Shown here piece after piece: positions 1-7,922 of a stretch of 64,000 bases of DNA; position 1 is the stretch's first letter, and every line of letters starts with the position of its first letter. Source of the stretch: Arthrobacter sp. B6 (GTDB lineage: Bacteria; Actinomycetota; Actinomycetes; Actinomycetales; Micrococcaceae); contig NZ_KV467168.1 of the NCBI RefSeq assembly GCF_001663775.1, forward strand, positions 2,082,870-2,146,869. The letters run 5' to 3'. The translations under genes and the position numbers were made by a program. The notes under the pieces were generated by a model. It made no database searches. It was not told the DNA's origin and was given only the letters and a program-made list of their open reading frames with translations.

Positions 1-349
1 CCTTGACCGGCACCATGGTGCAGGCGGTGAAGTCGGTGGCGATGCCGACGACGGCCGCGGGGTCGATCCCGGCGGCTGCGATCGCGGCCGGAACGGCGTT
101 GCGCAGGACATCGCGGTAGTCGTTGGGCACCTGAAGTGCCCATTCGCCGGGCAGCCGGGCGCCTGATCCGCCTGCCCTGCCAGCAACATCCGCCGGCAGC
201 GCATCCGTGACCACGGCGTGCGGGTAGTCAAAGACGCCGCTGCCGAGCTCCTTGCCGTCCCTGACGCGGACCACTACCGCCCGCCCGGAAAGAGTCCCGT
301 AATCCACACCGATGACGTAGTTGTCCGTGCCGTCCACTGTGACGTCCAT
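1..349 (-). CDS. araB: L-ribulokinase, N-terminal part (cut by window edge)
   Basis: The first 116 residues are visible. After a short lead comes VIGVDYGTLSGRAVVVRV, the phosphate-binding start of FGGY sugar kinases in the form typical of ribulokinase. AraB phosphorylates L-ribulose to L-ribulose-5-phosphate in cytosolic arabinose breakdown. The ATG at 349 is preceded by a strong GGAGGAAG ribosome site (about 355-362). It lies downstream of a LacI-type regulator on the same strand, with a lac-like operator between them. The C-terminal part lies outside the window, so another FGGY kinase cannot be fully excluded, but the N-terminus fits AraB well. Confidence 0.85.
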   Translation of the reverse strand, partial: MDVTVDGTDNYVIGVDYGTLSGRAVVVRVRDGKELGSGVFDYPHAVVTDALPADVAGRAGGSGARLPGEWALQVPNDYRDVLRNAVPAAIAAAGIDPAAVVGIATDFTACTMVPVK

Positions 350-395
350 AAAAGCTTCCTCCAATGAGCTGCCGCCGCTTCGCGGCCTGACAACA

Positions 396-424
396 ATTGT
401 GAGCGCTAACAAATGCAAAGTCAA
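396..424 (-). promoter_or_regulatory. araB promoter with overlapping LacI-family operator
   Basis: On the minus strand there is TTGACT (419-424), a 17-base spacer, and CACAAT (396-401). A 16-bp near-perfect palindrome, TTGTGAGCGCTAACAA at 397-412 with one mismatch between half sites, covers the -10 element. It closely resembles the E. coli lac operator core. Binding there would block polymerase directly. The obvious repressor is the LacI-family protein encoded at 525-1550; that pairing is inferred. Confidence 0.75.
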
Positions 425-524
425 CCACCTGGTGACAGCCTTTGCGGCGACCGCACCTGGCCAGGAAAGGGAGAGTTGCCTAGGAGCTGGCCAGCACAGT
501 TGCGGCCTGCGTGGAAGGGGGCAG

Positions 525-1550
525 TTACCTGGAACCAGCGGCGGGTTGGGCCGTGCTGGCCCTGCGCACCAGAACAGGGGTGACCACGGTGGAACTCACG
601 GCGGCGCCGGCTTCGATCTCCTTGAGCATGATGTCCATGCAGCGGCGGCCCAGTTCCTCGAAGTCCTGGCGCACCGTGGTGAGCGGCGGCGTGAAGTACC
701 CCGACTCCGGCTGGTCGTCGAAGCCCACTACGGAGACGTCGTCGGGCACGCGGACGCCGGCCTCGTTGAACGCCCGCAGGAGGCCCAGCGCCATCTGGTC
801 GTTGCCCACAAAGAGCGCCGTGGCGGTACGATCGGCGGCAAGCCGGCGGCCGATCTCGTAGCCGCTGCCCGCGCTCCAGTCACCTTCGTGCAGAATTTCC
901 TGCGGGAGTCCGGCGTCCTTGAGGGCGGCGCGCCAGCCCTCGGCGCGGAGGGCGCCGTCAATCCAGTCCCCGGGGCCCGCCACGTGGCCGATCGTCCGGT
1001 GGCCCTGCTCGATGAGATGCCCGACGGCGAGCTCGGCGCCGCGCTTCTGGTCCACCATGGCACCGCTGACGGCCTCGTTGCCCAGGGAGCCGACGGCAAC
1101 CACGGGCACACCGGGATTGAATTCCTCAAGGATCTGCAGGGTTTCCGAGTGCGGCACCAGCACGGCGATGCCGTCCACCGACTGGTCCGTGAAGTGCCGC
1201 AGTGCGTCGAAGATGGCCCCGCGGCCGACGGAGCGGAGGGCGGCGATGCTGACGAAATAGCCGGCGTCCCGGGCGGCCTGCTCCACTCCCAGGAGCGTGT
1301 TGGCCGGGCCGTACTGCGAGAGTTCGCTGGCCAGCACCCCAATGGTCTGCGAGCGCCGGGTCACCAGGCTCCTGGCGGCGGTGTTGCGCCGGTACCCGAG
1401 TTCGGCAATCGCAGCTTCCACCTTTTCCCGGGTGGCCTTGCTGACGTTCGGGTGGTTGTTGATGACGCGCGAGACCGTCTGGTGCGAGACCCCCGCGAGC
1501 TCGGCCACGTCCTCAAGACGCGGCAGCCGCCCGTTGCTGCTTTTTGACAT
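525..1550 (-). CDS. LacI-family transcriptional regulator (probable arabinose/sugar repressor)
   Basis: A 341-residue LacI/GalR repressor. The N-terminal helix-turn-helix (LEDVAELAGVSHQTVSRVIN) and hinge helix are followed by a periplasmic-binding-protein-like effector domain, including NDQMALGLLRAFNEAGVRVP and VSVVGFDDQP. ATG at 1550 is the only in-frame start giving the usual short lead before the HTH. It lies directly upstream of araB in the same direction and probably represses it through the operator at 397-412. The effector is unknown; an arabinose-pathway sugar is inferred from the neighbour only. Confidence 0.9.
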   Translation of the reverse strand: MSKSSNGRLPRLEDVAELAGVSHQTVSRVINNHPNVSKATREKVEAAIAELGYRRNTAARSLVTRRSQTIGVLASELSQYGPANTLLGVEQAARDAGYFVSIAALRSVGRGAIFDALRHFTDQSVDGIAVLVPHSETLQILEEFNPGVPVVAVGSLGNEAVSGAMVDQKRGAELAVGHLIEQGHRTIGHVAGPGDWIDGALRAEGWRAALKDAGLPQEILHEGDWSAGSGYEIGRRLAADRTATALFVGNDQMALGLLRAFNEAGVRVPDDVSVVGFDDQPESGYFTPPLTTVRQDFEELGRRCMDIMLKEIEAGAAVSSTVVTPVLVRRASTAQPAAGSR

Positions 1551-1653
1551 GTACCCATTGTGCCCGTTGCGCAGCGTTCCCAAGCTTGTCCGCGGTTCGT
1601 GGCCGTCATGGTTCCAAACCCCGGACAAGCTTAGGAGCGCCTGCAATCGCGGC

Positions 1654-1697
1654 AAAGAAAAGTCCCCGGCACCCTGTTTCCAGGATGCCGGGGACTT
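1654..1697 (-). terminator. Rho-independent terminator of tRNA-Lys
   Basis: A 12-bp perfect stem (1660-1671 with 1686-1697, AAGTCCCCGGCA) encloses a 14-base loop. On the minus strand it is followed by TTTTCTTT (1654-1661). It lies 20 bases beyond the 3' end of the tRNA, in the right orientation to end its transcript. Confidence 0.85.
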
Positions 1698-1717
1698 GCC
1701 ACTCTTCGCTAAAAGAG

Positions 1718-1790
1718 TGGGCCCTGTGGGGCTCGAACCCACGACCCACGGATTAAAAGTCCGATGCTCTACCAACTGAGCTAAAGGCCC
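1718..1790 (-). tRNA. tRNA-Lys(TTT)
   Basis: A complete 73-base cloverleaf on the minus strand: acceptor GGGCCTT pairs with AGGGCCC, then D arm GCTCAGTTGGTAGAGC, anticodon stem-loop TCGGA-CTTTTAA-TCCGT with anticodon TTT, and T arm GTGGG-TTCGAGC-CCCAC with discriminator A. CCA is not encoded. The anticodon reads AAA/AAG lysine codons. A strong terminator follows. Confidence 0.97.
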
Positions 1791-1999
1791 CAGCTGACCG
1801 CCAAAAGAGCCGATCAGCCCAGTCCATTTCTGGACGTTAATACTGTACCCCACACCCGCGGCTCTTCCGGCACGCACCTGCGCGCCGCCGTCGTACGCTT
1901 AGCGGCCTGTTCCGGCCCCGTTACCGCGCCCCGGGTAGGCCCCGGGTACCGCCCAGCCCCGCACTCGATTCCCTTTGGGCACAGGAGTAGCGTGGGGGC

Positions 2000-2659
2000 A
2001 TGAGCGAGCAAACAGGACCCAGTCACTACGGCGGAGCCAACCGGCATCACAAGCCCAAGCCTTTCGCGCCCATCGACTTTGAGCCGTTTGCAGGGGGTCC
2101 TGACCCTGCACGCGTCTCCGAGGCCGCCCACCTCGCCGCACAGGCACTGGTGCGCCACGGACGCGACAGCGACGACCCCGTCGTCACTGAACGGCTCGTC
2201 AAGCTGACGGATGAACAGGGGCTGGAGGCCATCGCGGAGATGTGGGCCGAAAGCCCGGCACGCTCCCTGCCCGGCGCCCTCTGGCGGCTGTACGCCCTCC
2301 GCGCCGCCACCGTCCAGGACCCTGAGCGGATTTCGGTCTACTTCCGTGCCGGCAAGGACACCGCCCAGGTCTCCAACGTGGTGGCCGGCGCCGCCGAACC
2401 GCCGGGCGCCGATGAGATGCGGACCATGGCTGACGCCATCCTCTCAGGGGCGTTCGACGGCGAGTTCGACGTCGCGCTGGAACGTTCCGCGGCGTTCTGC
2501 CGCGTGGTGGCGCTCGGCCAGGCGACCATCGCGGACGGCGCCGAACACGGTAACGAGGCCCACGCCAGTAAGCTCACGCGGAACTCCCACCAGTTGGTGA
2601 AGACCGCCGAGGACCTCGAGCACGCGGCCAACGCGTGGCGCCTGGGCGAGCTGGACTGA
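2000..2659 (+). CDS. Conserved actinobacterial protein of unknown function
   Basis: A 219-residue soluble protein with no signal peptide or membrane segment. ATG at 2000 lies just beyond a GGAG-like stretch. The sequence is largely helical, with a conserved-looking core (LPGALWRLYALR, then VYFRAGKDTAQVSNVVAGAAEPPGAD). I recognise the style of this protein from Actinobacteria but cannot assign a function. It stands alone; the structured RNA and phosphate operon start about 60 bases beyond its stop. Confidence 0.8.
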   Translation: MSEQTGPSHYGGANRHHKPKPFAPIDFEPFAGGPDPARVSEAAHLAAQALVRHGRDSDDPVVTERLVKLTDEQGLEAIAEMWAESPARSLPGALWRLYALRAATVQDPERISVYFRAGKDTAQVSNVVAGAAEPPGADEMRTMADAILSGAFDGEFDVALERSAAFCRVVALGQATIADGAEHGNEAHASKLTRNSHQLVKTAEDLEHAANAWRLGELD

Positions 2660-2719
2660 CCCAGGCAGGCCCGATCTGTCAATGTTGACTTGGGCCAGCC
2701 AACGTAGAACACTGAAACT

Positions 2720-2827
2720 GGTGCCGAGCCGCGAAACCCCCGGGCTTCAACAATTAGCCGCCTAGAGCGGCCTACCGCCGAGAGGCGTATCCGGTTCGGC
2801 ACCATTTTTGTGCCATTTTTTGGTGCC
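2720..2827 (+). ncRNA. Putative structured leader RNA / attenuator before the phosphate-transport operon
   Basis: An outer 8-bp helix GGTGCCGA (2720-2727) / TCGGCACC (2796-2803) closes a junction with inner hairpins GCCGC-CTAGA-GCGGC (2757-2771) and CGCC-GAGA-GGCG (2776-2787), plus a weaker one near 2726-2746. A run of five T follows at 2805-2809. The 3' strand of the closing helix can instead pair forward: GGCAC (2798-2802) with GTGCC (2810-2814), or GGCACC with GGTGCC (2822-2827). A closed multi-helix fold next to mutually exclusive pairing is the usual plan of riboswitches and attenuators. It could also be a terminator for the gene ending at 2659. I match it to no known RNA family. Confidence 0.5.
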
Positions 2828-2925
2828 TGTGACAGCCCGGTAGAGTAATGGTCAATTGCTGGCTGCGGTCAAGTCACAAAGCCGGCTTCCCCATCACAGT
2901 ACATTTCCCGGAGACCGGTACCCAC

Positions 2926-3543
2926 GTGAAGCTGCGCCTTTTTCCCCAGGAGCCCGCCGGGCTGAACCTCCTTTCGGAGATGGCGCGCCAGATCGTCCTG
3001 GCCACCGCCACCCTTGCGGAGATCCTGGGCGTCCCCGCAGCCGAGCACGGCAAACTCGTGGAGGACATGCACAACCACGAGGCCAAGTCCGCGGAGCTGC
3101 ACTTCGCACTGCTCACCCACATGCGCACCAGCTTTGTGAACCCCCTCCCCCGCGAGGACATGTACGCGCTGTCCCGCTACCTCAACGAGGCCATCGAGAA
3201 ACTCGACGCCGCCGCGGAGCTGGTGGCCCTGTACAAGCTGGAGCGCTTGCCCAAGCGGGCGGCGGACCAGCTGGAGATCATCAGCCGCCAGGCCGAACTG
3301 ACCGTGGACGCCATGCGCCAGCTGAACAACCTGGACGGCCTTGAGGACTACTGGATCGAGATCCTGCGTCTGGCCAAGCGCGCCGAACGCACCCACCGCG
3401 TCTGGGTGGCGGACATGATTTCGGACATGAAGTGGGCGCAGTACTCCCGGAACCGGGACATCGCCAACCAGCTGGTTGAGGTCACCAAGGACATGCGGCG
3501 GATCGCCACCCAGGTAGGCAGCATCATCGTCAAGGAATCCTGA
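2926..3543 (+). CDS. PhoU-like DUF47 protein, partner of the Pit phosphate transporter
   Basis: A 205-residue all-helical protein starting VKLRLFPQEPAGLNLLSEMARQ, typical of DUF47/PhoU-like proteins. These are encoded with low-affinity phosphate transporters and modulate them. GTG at 2926 is chosen because family similarity begins exactly there and CGGAGA lies upstream at 2910; an in-frame ATG at 2848 would add 26 atypical residues. The pit gene starts one base after the stop, so the two are co-transcribed and probably translationally coupled. The structured leader at 2720-2827 precedes it. Confidence 0.88.
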   Translation: MKLRLFPQEPAGLNLLSEMARQIVLATATLAEILGVPAAEHGKLVEDMHNHEAKSAELHFALLTHMRTSFVNPLPREDMYALSRYLNEAIEKLDAAAELVALYKLERLPKRAADQLEIISRQAELTVDAMRQLNNLDGLEDYWIEILRLAKRAERTHRVWVADMISDMKWAQYSRNRDIANQLVEVTKDMRRIATQVGSIIVKES

Positions 3544-3544
3544 G

Positions 3545-4558
3545 TTGACTGCAGCCATCTTCGGCCTGGTGGTTCTGCTGACTGCCGCGTTTGCCTTCGT
3601 CAACGGCTTCCGGGACGTCTCCACCGCCGTGGCACCCGCTGTCCGCACACGCGCTCTCACCCCCAGCGTGGCCGTGCTGCTGGCCGCTTTCTTCAACTTC
3701 CTTGGCGCCCTCCTCAGCGCAGGCCTGGCCGTGGCGGTGAGCCAGCACTGGATCACCCTGCCCGGCGGTGTCAACGGCCTCAACATCCTGGCTGCAGGCC
3801 TGGTAAGCGCCTGCGCCTGGGGCATCCTGATGTGGTGGCGCGGAATCCCGACCTCCTCCACTCACGCCCTCGTTGGTGGCCTTTCCGGCGCCGGACTGGC
3901 AAGCCTGGCAGTGGGCGGTGGCGCGGTAGGCGGCGTGGACGAGTCGCTCCTTTTCCAGGTGGTCCTGCCTCTGCTGCTCTCACCGCTGGTTGCCTACAGC
4001 GGCGCCTTCCTCCTGGTCTACCCGGCCACATGGGCGGCGCGCTATACCCAGCCCAACGTCGTCAACACCCGCTTCCGCCGCAGCCAGTCCATCGCCGCCG
4101 GCGCCGTGGCGTTTGGTCACGGTCTGCAGGACGGACAGCGCGTCAGCGCGGTGCTGCTGCTCGCCCTGCTGGCCGGCGGCTATTCCGACGGCGGCACCAT
4201 CCCGATGTGGGTCGCGCTCCTGTCCGCCGTAATGATGACAGCCGGAACACTTTTCGGTGGTTGGCGCATCTCCCACACCATCGGCTACAAGATCATCCGG
4301 ATTGACCCCCTGCGCGGTTCAGTGGCCCAGATCTTCAGTGCCGTGATGCTGTTTGTCGGCGCCATCGGCCTGCACTTGCCGCTGTCCACCACGCACACTG
4401 TGACGTCCGGGGTCCTTGGTGCCGGCGAAAACCAGAACTTCTCGGTGACCAACCGGCGGCTGGTCATCCGGATACTGGCGCTCTGGGTCCTGACGCCGGT
4501 CGCCACGGCCGCCGGGGCCTTTGTCCTGGCCCTCGCGCTGTCACCGCTGGCGGGCTGA
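3545..4558 (+). CDS. pit: PiT-family inorganic phosphate transporter
   Basis: A 337-residue polytopic membrane protein. Both copies of the PiT signature are seen: FVNGFRD near residue 19, and the second-half AFGHGLQDGQRVSAV, each with a following S-T-H motif (GIPTSSTHALVGG and LPLSTTHTVTSGVLG). These make up the inverted-repeat fold of cation-coupled phosphate uptake. The TTG start at 3545 lies one base after the DUF47 stop, so initiation probably depends on coupling. It is shorter than E. coli PitA but normal for Gram-positive Pit. A long palindrome follows the stop. Confidence 0.92.
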   Translation: MTAAIFGLVVLLTAAFAFVNGFRDVSTAVAPAVRTRALTPSVAVLLAAFFNFLGALLSAGLAVAVSQHWITLPGGVNGLNILAAGLVSACAWGILMWWRGIPTSSTHALVGGLSGAGLASLAVGGGAVGGVDESLLFQVVLPLLLSPLVAYSGAFLLVYPATWAARYTQPNVVNTRFRRSQSIAAGAVAFGHGLQDGQRVSAVLLLALLAGGYSDGGTIPMWVALLSAVMMTAGTLFGGWRISHTIGYKIIRIDPLRGSVAQIFSAVMLFVGAIGLHLPLSTTHTVTSGVLGAGENQNFSVTNRRLVIRILALWVLTPVATAAGAFVLALALSPLAG

Positions 4559-4563
4559 ACGGC

Positions 4564-4627
4564 GCATCGATTGCTCCAAGGACGCCCTTTTGGGGTGTCA
4601 AAAGGGCGTTGCCGGAGCAATCGATGC
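4564..4627. repeat. Long intergenic palindrome (14 + 10 bp arms)
   Basis: GCATCGATTGCTCC (4564-4577) is perfectly complementary to 4614-4627. Inside, ACGCCCTTTT (4582-4591) is perfectly complementary to 4600-4609, leaving an 8-base loop. It begins six bases beyond the pit stop. It may act as an RNA hairpin ending the phosphate operon, although no T-run follows. It is one of several such palindromes in this window but has its own sequence. Confidence 0.85.
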
Positions 4628-4689
4628 AAGAAGGTTGCGCCGATCACATGTCCGGCCGCAGTGCTCTGCCGGTGAATAGACTTGAGCGC

Positions 4690-5817
4690 ATGGCCATCGC
4701 AACAGGATTCTCAGCAAGCGGGCGTTTCCTGCGTGGCCGCGTGCGCACCGGCCTGATCCGCAGCCGCAACTCGCTGTTCCCCGCCATTCAGATGACCGGC
4801 TGCGCCGTGGGGGCCTATGCATTCGCTGAGTACGTGCTGGGGCATTCCGGTCCGCTGTTCGCGGCGACGTCATCGCTGATTGCGCTGGGCTTCTCCCGGG
4901 AGCCACGGTTGCGCAGGGTGGTGGAAGTGGGGCTGGGCTGCACCATCGGCATCGCGGTGGGTGACTTGCTCCTCCACTGGCTGGGCGGTGGAATCTGGGT
5001 TGCCGCCCTCGTGCTCCTGATCTCCATCCTGCTGGCGCGGTTCCTGGACAGCGGCAACATCTTCACCACGCAACTGGGGCTGCAATCGCTGCTTGTGGTG
5101 CTCCTGCCGGCGCCCGCAGGCGGGCCCTTCACGCGCAGTCTCGATGCCATCGTCGGGGGGCTGTTCGCACTGCTGGTGACCATCCTTGTGCCAAAGGATC
5201 CGCGCCGCGAACCCCGGAAGGATGTCCAGAAGCTGCTCCATGAACTGGCAGAAGTGCTGCGGGAGTGCGCCACAGCCCTGAGCACCAGCGACTCCACGCA
5301 GGCGTGGCACGCGCTCATCCGCGGACGGAACTGCCAGCCGCTGGTGGACGGGATGCGCCACTCCCTGCGCGCTTCGGGCGAGGTGGCAACGCTGGCGCCT
5401 GCCTACCGACGGCACCGCGACGAACTGGACCGGCTGGAACAGTCGCTGAACTTCATCGACCTGGCCCTGCGTAACAGCAGGGTCTTCGCGCGGCGGCTTA
5501 CCAGTGCCATCAACCATGCCGCCCTGTCCGATGAGGCCAACGAAAACATTGCCGAGGTGCTGCAGGACACCGCTGCCGCCATTGACGAACTGTCGCTGGG
5601 CCTGGCGGAAACGCACGACGGCGTCCGCCGCGCCCACCTGCGCAAGGCCCGGCAGGACCTGAGCGAAATCGCCCTCCGCCTGCATCCGAAACTGCTGGAA
5701 GTGCAGCGGCTTGAAGGCGAAACCGTAGTCATGCTGTTCCGGCCGCTGATGGTGGACCTACTGGAGGCCACGGGGATGGATTCCCGCGAAGCCCGGGACG
5801 TCCTGCCGGGGCTGTAG
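4690..5817 (+). CDS. FUSC-like / aromatic acid exporter family membrane protein
   Basis: A 375-residue protein. Hydrophobic segments cover roughly residues 30-170 (for example ALVLLISILLARFLDSG and AIVGGLFALLVTILVPKDPR). A long helical cytosolic part follows, rich in E/R/L and likely coiled coil. This two-part plan matches FUSC/ArAE-type proteins, proposed to export aromatic acids or other organics. ATG at 4690 is chosen because further upstream starts fall within the palindrome. The substrate is unknown. Confidence 0.72.
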   Translation: MAIATGFSASGRFLRGRVRTGLIRSRNSLFPAIQMTGCAVGAYAFAEYVLGHSGPLFAATSSLIALGFSREPRLRRVVEVGLGCTIGIAVGDLLLHWLGGGIWVAALVLLISILLARFLDSGNIFTTQLGLQSLLVVLLPAPAGGPFTRSLDAIVGGLFALLVTILVPKDPRREPRKDVQKLLHELAEVLRECATALSTSDSTQAWHALIRGRNCQPLVDGMRHSLRASGEVATLAPAYRRHRDELDRLEQSLNFIDLALRNSRVFARRLTSAINHAALSDEANENIAEVLQDTAAAIDELSLGLAETHDGVRRAHLRKARQDLSEIALRLHPKLLEVQRLEGETVVMLFRPLMVDLLEATGMDSREARDVLPGL

Positions 5818-5930
5818 CCCGCCAGGGTTGGGCCTTGGGCAGCGCTCCGCCCTTCGTGGTTCGAACGGGGGTGACCCGTCCGGAGTGGACCACGTCAACG
5901 GCCCCGCAACCCAGGTGCACTGACGGCCAA

Positions 5931-6031
5931 TGAAACGAATCAATAACGCCTAGGACCAGCCATCCGCATTCTGTTGACGGGACCCTGGTGCGAGCCTATG
6001 ATTCAAATCACAGAGGACGTGAAACGATTCA
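5931..6031 (+). promoter_or_regulatory. Sigma-70 type promoter with two LacI-family operators
   Basis: Two copies of a 12-bp near-palindrome stand 89 bases apart: TGAAACGAATCA (5931-5942) and TGAAACGATTCA (6020-6031). Between them lie TTGACG (5974-5979), a 17-base spacer, and TATGAT (5997-6002), an almost ideal promoter. One operator sits upstream and one just after the predicted start point, a layout suited to repression by looping. TGAAACG-type sites are typical of LacI-family sugar repressors. The only gene served is the broken ABC ATPase that follows, and transcription would then run into radA. Confidence 0.72.
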
Positions 6032-6065
6032 TTAGATGAGCCCCAAAGGTGCGGTATCTCAATGC

Positions 6066-6473
6066 ATGAACCCAATGATTCCCGGTCCAGCCCGGACGGG
6101 GGGTTCGCTTCCAGTCATCTCCCTGGCCCACGCGGCGAAAACCTTTGGCCCCGTGGTGGCCTTGGCCGACGGGACCATGGAAATTCTGCCGGGTGAAATC
6201 CATGCCCTCGTCGGAGAAATCGGGGCCGGCAAATCCACCCTGGTCAAGATCCTGGCCGGACTGCACCATCCCGATTCGGGGGACTTCAGGGTGGACGATG
6301 AACCGGTCAACTTCAAGAATGTGGCAGAGAGCAAGGCTGCCGGCATTTCCGTGATCTACCAGGAACCAACGCTCTTCCCCGACCTGACAGCCGGCACGTC
6401 ACCCTTGGTTAACGCACTGGGCTGCGCGCGGCCGGTCTTCCGGCGTACCGTGGAGACGATCCGTGCAGGGTGA
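6066..6473 (+). pseudogene. Truncated sugar ABC transporter ATP-binding protein (remnant)
   Basis: The reading frame starts as a normal ribose/rhamnose-type ABC ATPase: LAHAAKTFGPVVALADG, a Walker A that reads VGEIGAGKST, and ISVIYQEPTLFPDLTAG. About 110 residues in, it loses all similarity and stops at 6473. An intact gene would encode about 500 residues with two ATPase domains. Asn in the usual GENGAGKST is replaced by Ile. No permease or binding-protein genes are nearby. It is best read as a decayed remnant of a LacI-regulated sugar import operon, lost by deletion up to radA. Confidence 0.85.
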
Positions 6474-6502
6474 TGTCCGCCCCCGCCATTAGGGTGGAAC
6501 GC

Positions 6503-7876
6503 ATGGCTACAAAGACTTCCCGGGCGTCCAAGGCGCCTGCCTACAAGTGCGCCGAGTGCGGCTGGACCACGGTCAAGTGGGTAGGCCGCTGCGGCGAGTG
6601 CCAGGCTTGGGGCACCGTTGAGGAAACCGGCGCCGCCGTGGCGCGCACGACGGCGGCAACAACAGTTCTGGAGCCGGCGCGCCGGATTGCCGAAGTGGAC
6701 GCGACCACCGCGGCGTTCCTTCCCACAGGCGTGGACGAACTGGACCGCGTCCTGGGCGGTGGCCTGGTCCCGGGCGCCGTGATCCTGCTGGCCGGCGAGC
6801 CGGGCGTGGGCAAGTCCACCCTGTTGCTGGACGTGGCCGCCAAGTTCGCCCGGACTGCGCAGGACGTCCTCTACGTCACGGGCGAGGAGTCCGCCGCGCA
6901 GGTGAAGCTCCGCGCCGAACGGATCGACGCCGTCGCGGATTCCCTCTACCTTTCCGCTGAGACGGACCTGGGGCAGGCACTTGGCCAGGTCGAGAAAATC
7001 GAGCCGAGGCTGCTCATTGTGGACTCGGTGCAGACCCTCAGCAGCGCGGACGTGGACGGCAGCGCCGGCGGGGTGTCCCAGGTGCGCGAGGTCGCGGCGT
7101 CCATCATCGCCTCGGCCAAACGGCGCAACATGACCACCCTGTTGGTGGGCCACGTAACCAAGGACGGTTCCATCGCCGGCCCGCGGCTGCTGGAACACCT
7201 GGTTGATGTTGTGTGCCAGTTCGAAGGCGAGCGCCATTCCAGGCTGCGGCTGCTCCGGGCCGTGAAAAACCGATACGGGCCCACGGACGATGTGGGCTGC
7301 TTCGACCTGAACGAGGACGGCATCCAGGGCCTGGCTGATCCCAGCGGGCTCTTCGTCAGCCGCACCAAGGACCCGGTATCCGGAACGTGCATTACGGTGA
7401 CCATGGAGGGCAGGCGTCCGTTGCTGGCCGAGGTCCAGTCGCTGCTGGCCGAGAGCCCCAACTCCCAGCCGCGCCGGGCCACCAGCGGCCTGGACAGTTC
7501 CCGTGTGTCCATGCTCCTGGCCGTCCTGCAGCAACGGGCCGGATGCCTGCTGCACAAGGACGATTCCTACGTGGCCACAGTGGGCGGTGTGAAGCTCAGC
7601 GAACCCGCCACGGACCTGGCAGTCGCCCTGGCGGTGGCCTCGGCCAAGGCCCGGAAGCCCCTGCCCACCCGGCTCATCGCCTTCGGCGAGGTTGGCCTGG
7701 CCGGGGAGGTCCGGCCCGTGCCTGGCATCAACCAGCGGATCCAGGAGGCCCACCGCCTGGGCTTCACCCACGCCGTCGTCCCGGCCAGCCACAACGGTCC
7801 GGGCCCCGTTCCGGCTGGTTTCTCCGTGCGCGAAGTGGAGCACCTGACGGAAGCTCTGAGCCTGCTGATCGGATAA
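6503..7876 (+). CDS. radA: DNA repair protein RadA
   Basis: A 457-residue protein with all RadA/Sms parts in order: a four-cysteine zinc finger (Cys16, 19, 30, 33), a RecA-like ATPase with Walker A GEPGVGKST at about 98-106, the RadA-specific KNRYG motif, and a Lon-like C-terminal domain (AVALAVASAKARKPLP, FGEVGLAGEVRPV). RadA drives branch migration and processing of recombination intermediates. ATG at 6503 is set by the zinc finger and by a GGTGGAA upstream. RadA and disA, often adjacent in bacteria, are here separated by fabF and prfC on the other strand. Confidence 0.96.
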   Translation: MATKTSRASKAPAYKCAECGWTTVKWVGRCGECQAWGTVEETGAAVARTTAATTVLEPARRIAEVDATTAAFLPTGVDELDRVLGGGLVPGAVILLAGEPGVGKSTLLLDVAAKFARTAQDVLYVTGEESAAQVKLRAERIDAVADSLYLSAETDLGQALGQVEKIEPRLLIVDSVQTLSSADVDGSAGGVSQVREVAASIIASAKRRNMTTLLVGHVTKDGSIAGPRLLEHLVDVVCQFEGERHSRLRLLRAVKNRYGPTDDVGCFDLNEDGIQGLADPSGLFVSRTKDPVSGTCITVTMEGRRPLLAEVQSLLAESPNSQPRRATSGLDSSRVSMLLAVLQQRAGCLLHKDDSYVATVGGVKLSEPATDLAVALAVASAKARKPLPTRLIAFGEVGLAGEVRPVPGINQRIQEAHRLGFTHAVVPASHNGPGPVPAGFSVREVEHLTEALSLLIG

Positions 7877-7922
7877 GCAGGCCCAGGCAGCTGGCCAACG
7901 CCCGGCCCTGATGCTGCTGTGT

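Noticed and set aside
228..428. A 66-codon minus-strand frame overlapping the araB start
   Set aside because: It overlaps the araB start and its operator in another frame and has no support.
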